64,000 bases of DNA from Aulostomus chinensis (lineage: Eukaryota; Chordata; Actinopteri; Syngnathiformes; Aulostomidae). Each line of letters starts with the position of its first letter. Position 1 is the first letter of the stretch. Positions 62,201 to 64,000 of the stretch are shown here, piece by piece. Location of the stretch: the NCBI GenBank assembly GCA_037954235.1, contig JBBMOA010000013.1, forward strand, positions 21,443,001 through 21,507,000, read 5' to 3'. Below the pieces are notes generated by a model. That model worked only from the letters and a program-made list of their open reading frames with translations, made no database searches and was not told where the DNA came from. The position numbers and the translations under genes are program-made.

Positions 62201-64000
62201 GCAACATGGCATACTGCAATTTTCAAGCTGCAAGAGGACACAAAACTTCGTAACAGCGAATTGTGTGTCGAAAAGCCACTTTAAACTAAACTTTGTGTAC
62301 AGATAATATTCCACGTGTAAGATATGGAACATTTTTAAACAGATCCGAACAAAAAAACACACTATTATCGTTTTTAATGAAAATGAGAATGATGATGTAA
62401 AAAGTAACATTCCATCTAATATCACAAATCATATCACTACAACATCAATCAAAATCATCCCAATTTGATTTTTTTTTTCAAAATTCTCCAGCCCCATGTC
62501 GTAAAGAGATTTCAGTCCAGATTCATTTCAGATAAATTCCGTTTTGTCCCTAAAATGTGTTTAATGTCTCCCTCAGTGATTCTTTCCGGCTATTTTTATT
62601 CATCTTATGCATAACTTTGCTTTGTAATATAAAAAAATGTCATTAAGAAAAAGGTATGACTATAAATAGAGACACTAGAACAGCCATTAAGGCAAGTCTG
62701 GAAGAAAGACTTCCATATTTCTACACGAATCATCCTTAAAATAGCATTCTCACTCGTAACCGTAATCTCATTTGTATAACCTACTTTGCTTTTATTTAAA
62801 TTCAACAAAATATTTCTCCCTTATCCAACCCATGAGAGATGATGAACAGATTAGGTTTTTTTTTAAATAAGGGGAAGAAATGAGGAGGATAGTCAATTAA
62901 GACGAATGAATGATGAATGACTGAACGCGGACGAGCCTTCGAACACAAGACGAAACAAGGAGCCTTTTCTTCTTCATACATCAAGACGTGAGCCATAATG
63001 AGCATCGTGGTACAAAAGCAGCATCTTGAGCCCGCGGTGCACAAGCCAGACAGTGATTAATTGAGTTTGTCACTCCGCCTTGTTCCCCTCCTGCTCTAAA
63101 GAGTTGCTCTGAAGTGATGACAGCCAAATCATTTAAACCAGTTGTTTCTTTGGAGGTTTTTATTTCTTTTTTTTTCGGGGGGGGGGGGGGATATTTTCCC
63201 AGAGAAGCATCTGCTTTGATGTCACACATCAGCAGCAATAATGAGAATCGGCTTCATGAGACGCTTGTGTTGCTGTGGAGATGCTCCGACAGAAGAGCGT
63301 TTTAATCGTTTAAGCTGAGTGTTAACGCCTGTGATGCGACTCCGCCAGCACTTTGTGTTACAAAGCTCTTAAGATCTTACATTCCCTGTGAGTAGTTTTA
63401 TTATTAATGTCTTGCATTTTCTTTATTTTAACGGTTTTCTCTTGGAATATCACAGATTTCCAAAAGCAACACAAAGGATCTCTTAAAGTTCTGTTGGATA
63501 ATCTGAATGGCTTCAGCTGCTGCTCCGTCACCGCGAGGAAATCTGGGCTCATCTTCCACTCTCACCTGCACTTTAATCCATTGTGTTTTTACCAACTTGA
63601 GAAGATCAGGCTCATTGTGATCTGACAGTAAAACACAGAGAATGACTCTGTCACAGCTGCAAGCACAAATACCTTGGAAGCTGAATTTCTACTGTAATAG
63701 ACCAAAAACTTATCTCTCACCTTGTTAGCCACTTTAAACTGGTTTTGTAGAGAACTGCTGGAAGATCTTGTTTAAAAATTGTTGCATAACTGTTAAAATA
63801 AGACAAAAGAAACAATTTTGCAATTCCCAGACGCTTATCATGAAAAAATTTGAAAAGCACTGCCTTTGCAGTTGATTTTTAAGACAGTAGTACAGTATAT
63901 ACATGACTTACTGTATCTGTACTTTCTACATGTTAGTATACAGTAACTGAACGTAGTTGTAAACAGTCTGACTCATTTCAGCGATAGAATCTATCATGTC
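56284..64000. other. Non-coding stretch, no gene recognised
   Basis: AT-rich unique sequence with short homopolymers (for example T9-C-G14 at 63167-63190). Frames of up to about 85 codons have no recognisable features. Confidence 0.5.

Noticed and set aside
1..64000. tRNA, rRNA, microRNA or CRISPR loci
   Set aside because: No cloverleaf, rRNA-like block or regular spacer-repeat array could be recognised by eye. A tRNAscan-SE or Rfam search would be needed to exclude small RNAs.

Overview
The window looks like nuclear DNA of a ray-finned (teleost) fish. The base composition is moderately AT-rich. There are many (GT)n/(CA)n microsatellites, spliced-gene signals (CpG-rich first exon, GT/AG junctions) and many interspersed repeats of types I know from teleosts. 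No bacterial-style gene order, CRISPR array, rRNA or tRNA could be recognised.

Only one protein-coding gene is convincing. It lies on the minus strand at about 18.9-21.5 kb and encodes a heparan sulfate glucosamine 3-O-sulfotransferase closest to HS3ST1. The whole sulfotransferase domain sits in one large exon. Upstream are a strong splice acceptor (20834), an intron of about 550 bp, a strong donor (21387) and a CpG-rich 5' exon/promoter region with a long GT tract just upstream. Two features stand out. First, the open frame covering the signal/anchor segment has no ATG: an in-frame TGA lies upstream and the first in-frame ATG lies after the hydrophobic segment. Second, a Lys-Pro-rich repeat is inserted between the anchor and the catalytic domain.

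The rest (about 61 kb) reads as a gene desert. It holds an LTR-like element (1.9-2.3 kb) next to a 225-bp duplication whose second copy is interrupted; an inverted-repeat element (1.6-1.7 kb); three TTAA-flanked non-autonomous DNA transposons (9.8-11.0, 23.2 and 28.9-29.4 kb); teleost LINE/SINE-like tails (18.4, 32.1, 36.3 and 56.2 kb, the last with a perfect 13-bp target-site duplication); a decayed LINE reverse-transcriptase fragment (26.0-26.4 kb); an LTR-like repeat (46.3-46.7 kb); and several small dispersed repeats around 48 and 56 kb. Several non-repetitive stretches could hold regulatory elements, but that cannot be shown from one sequence. Short open frames elsewhere look like chance or repeat-derived frames.
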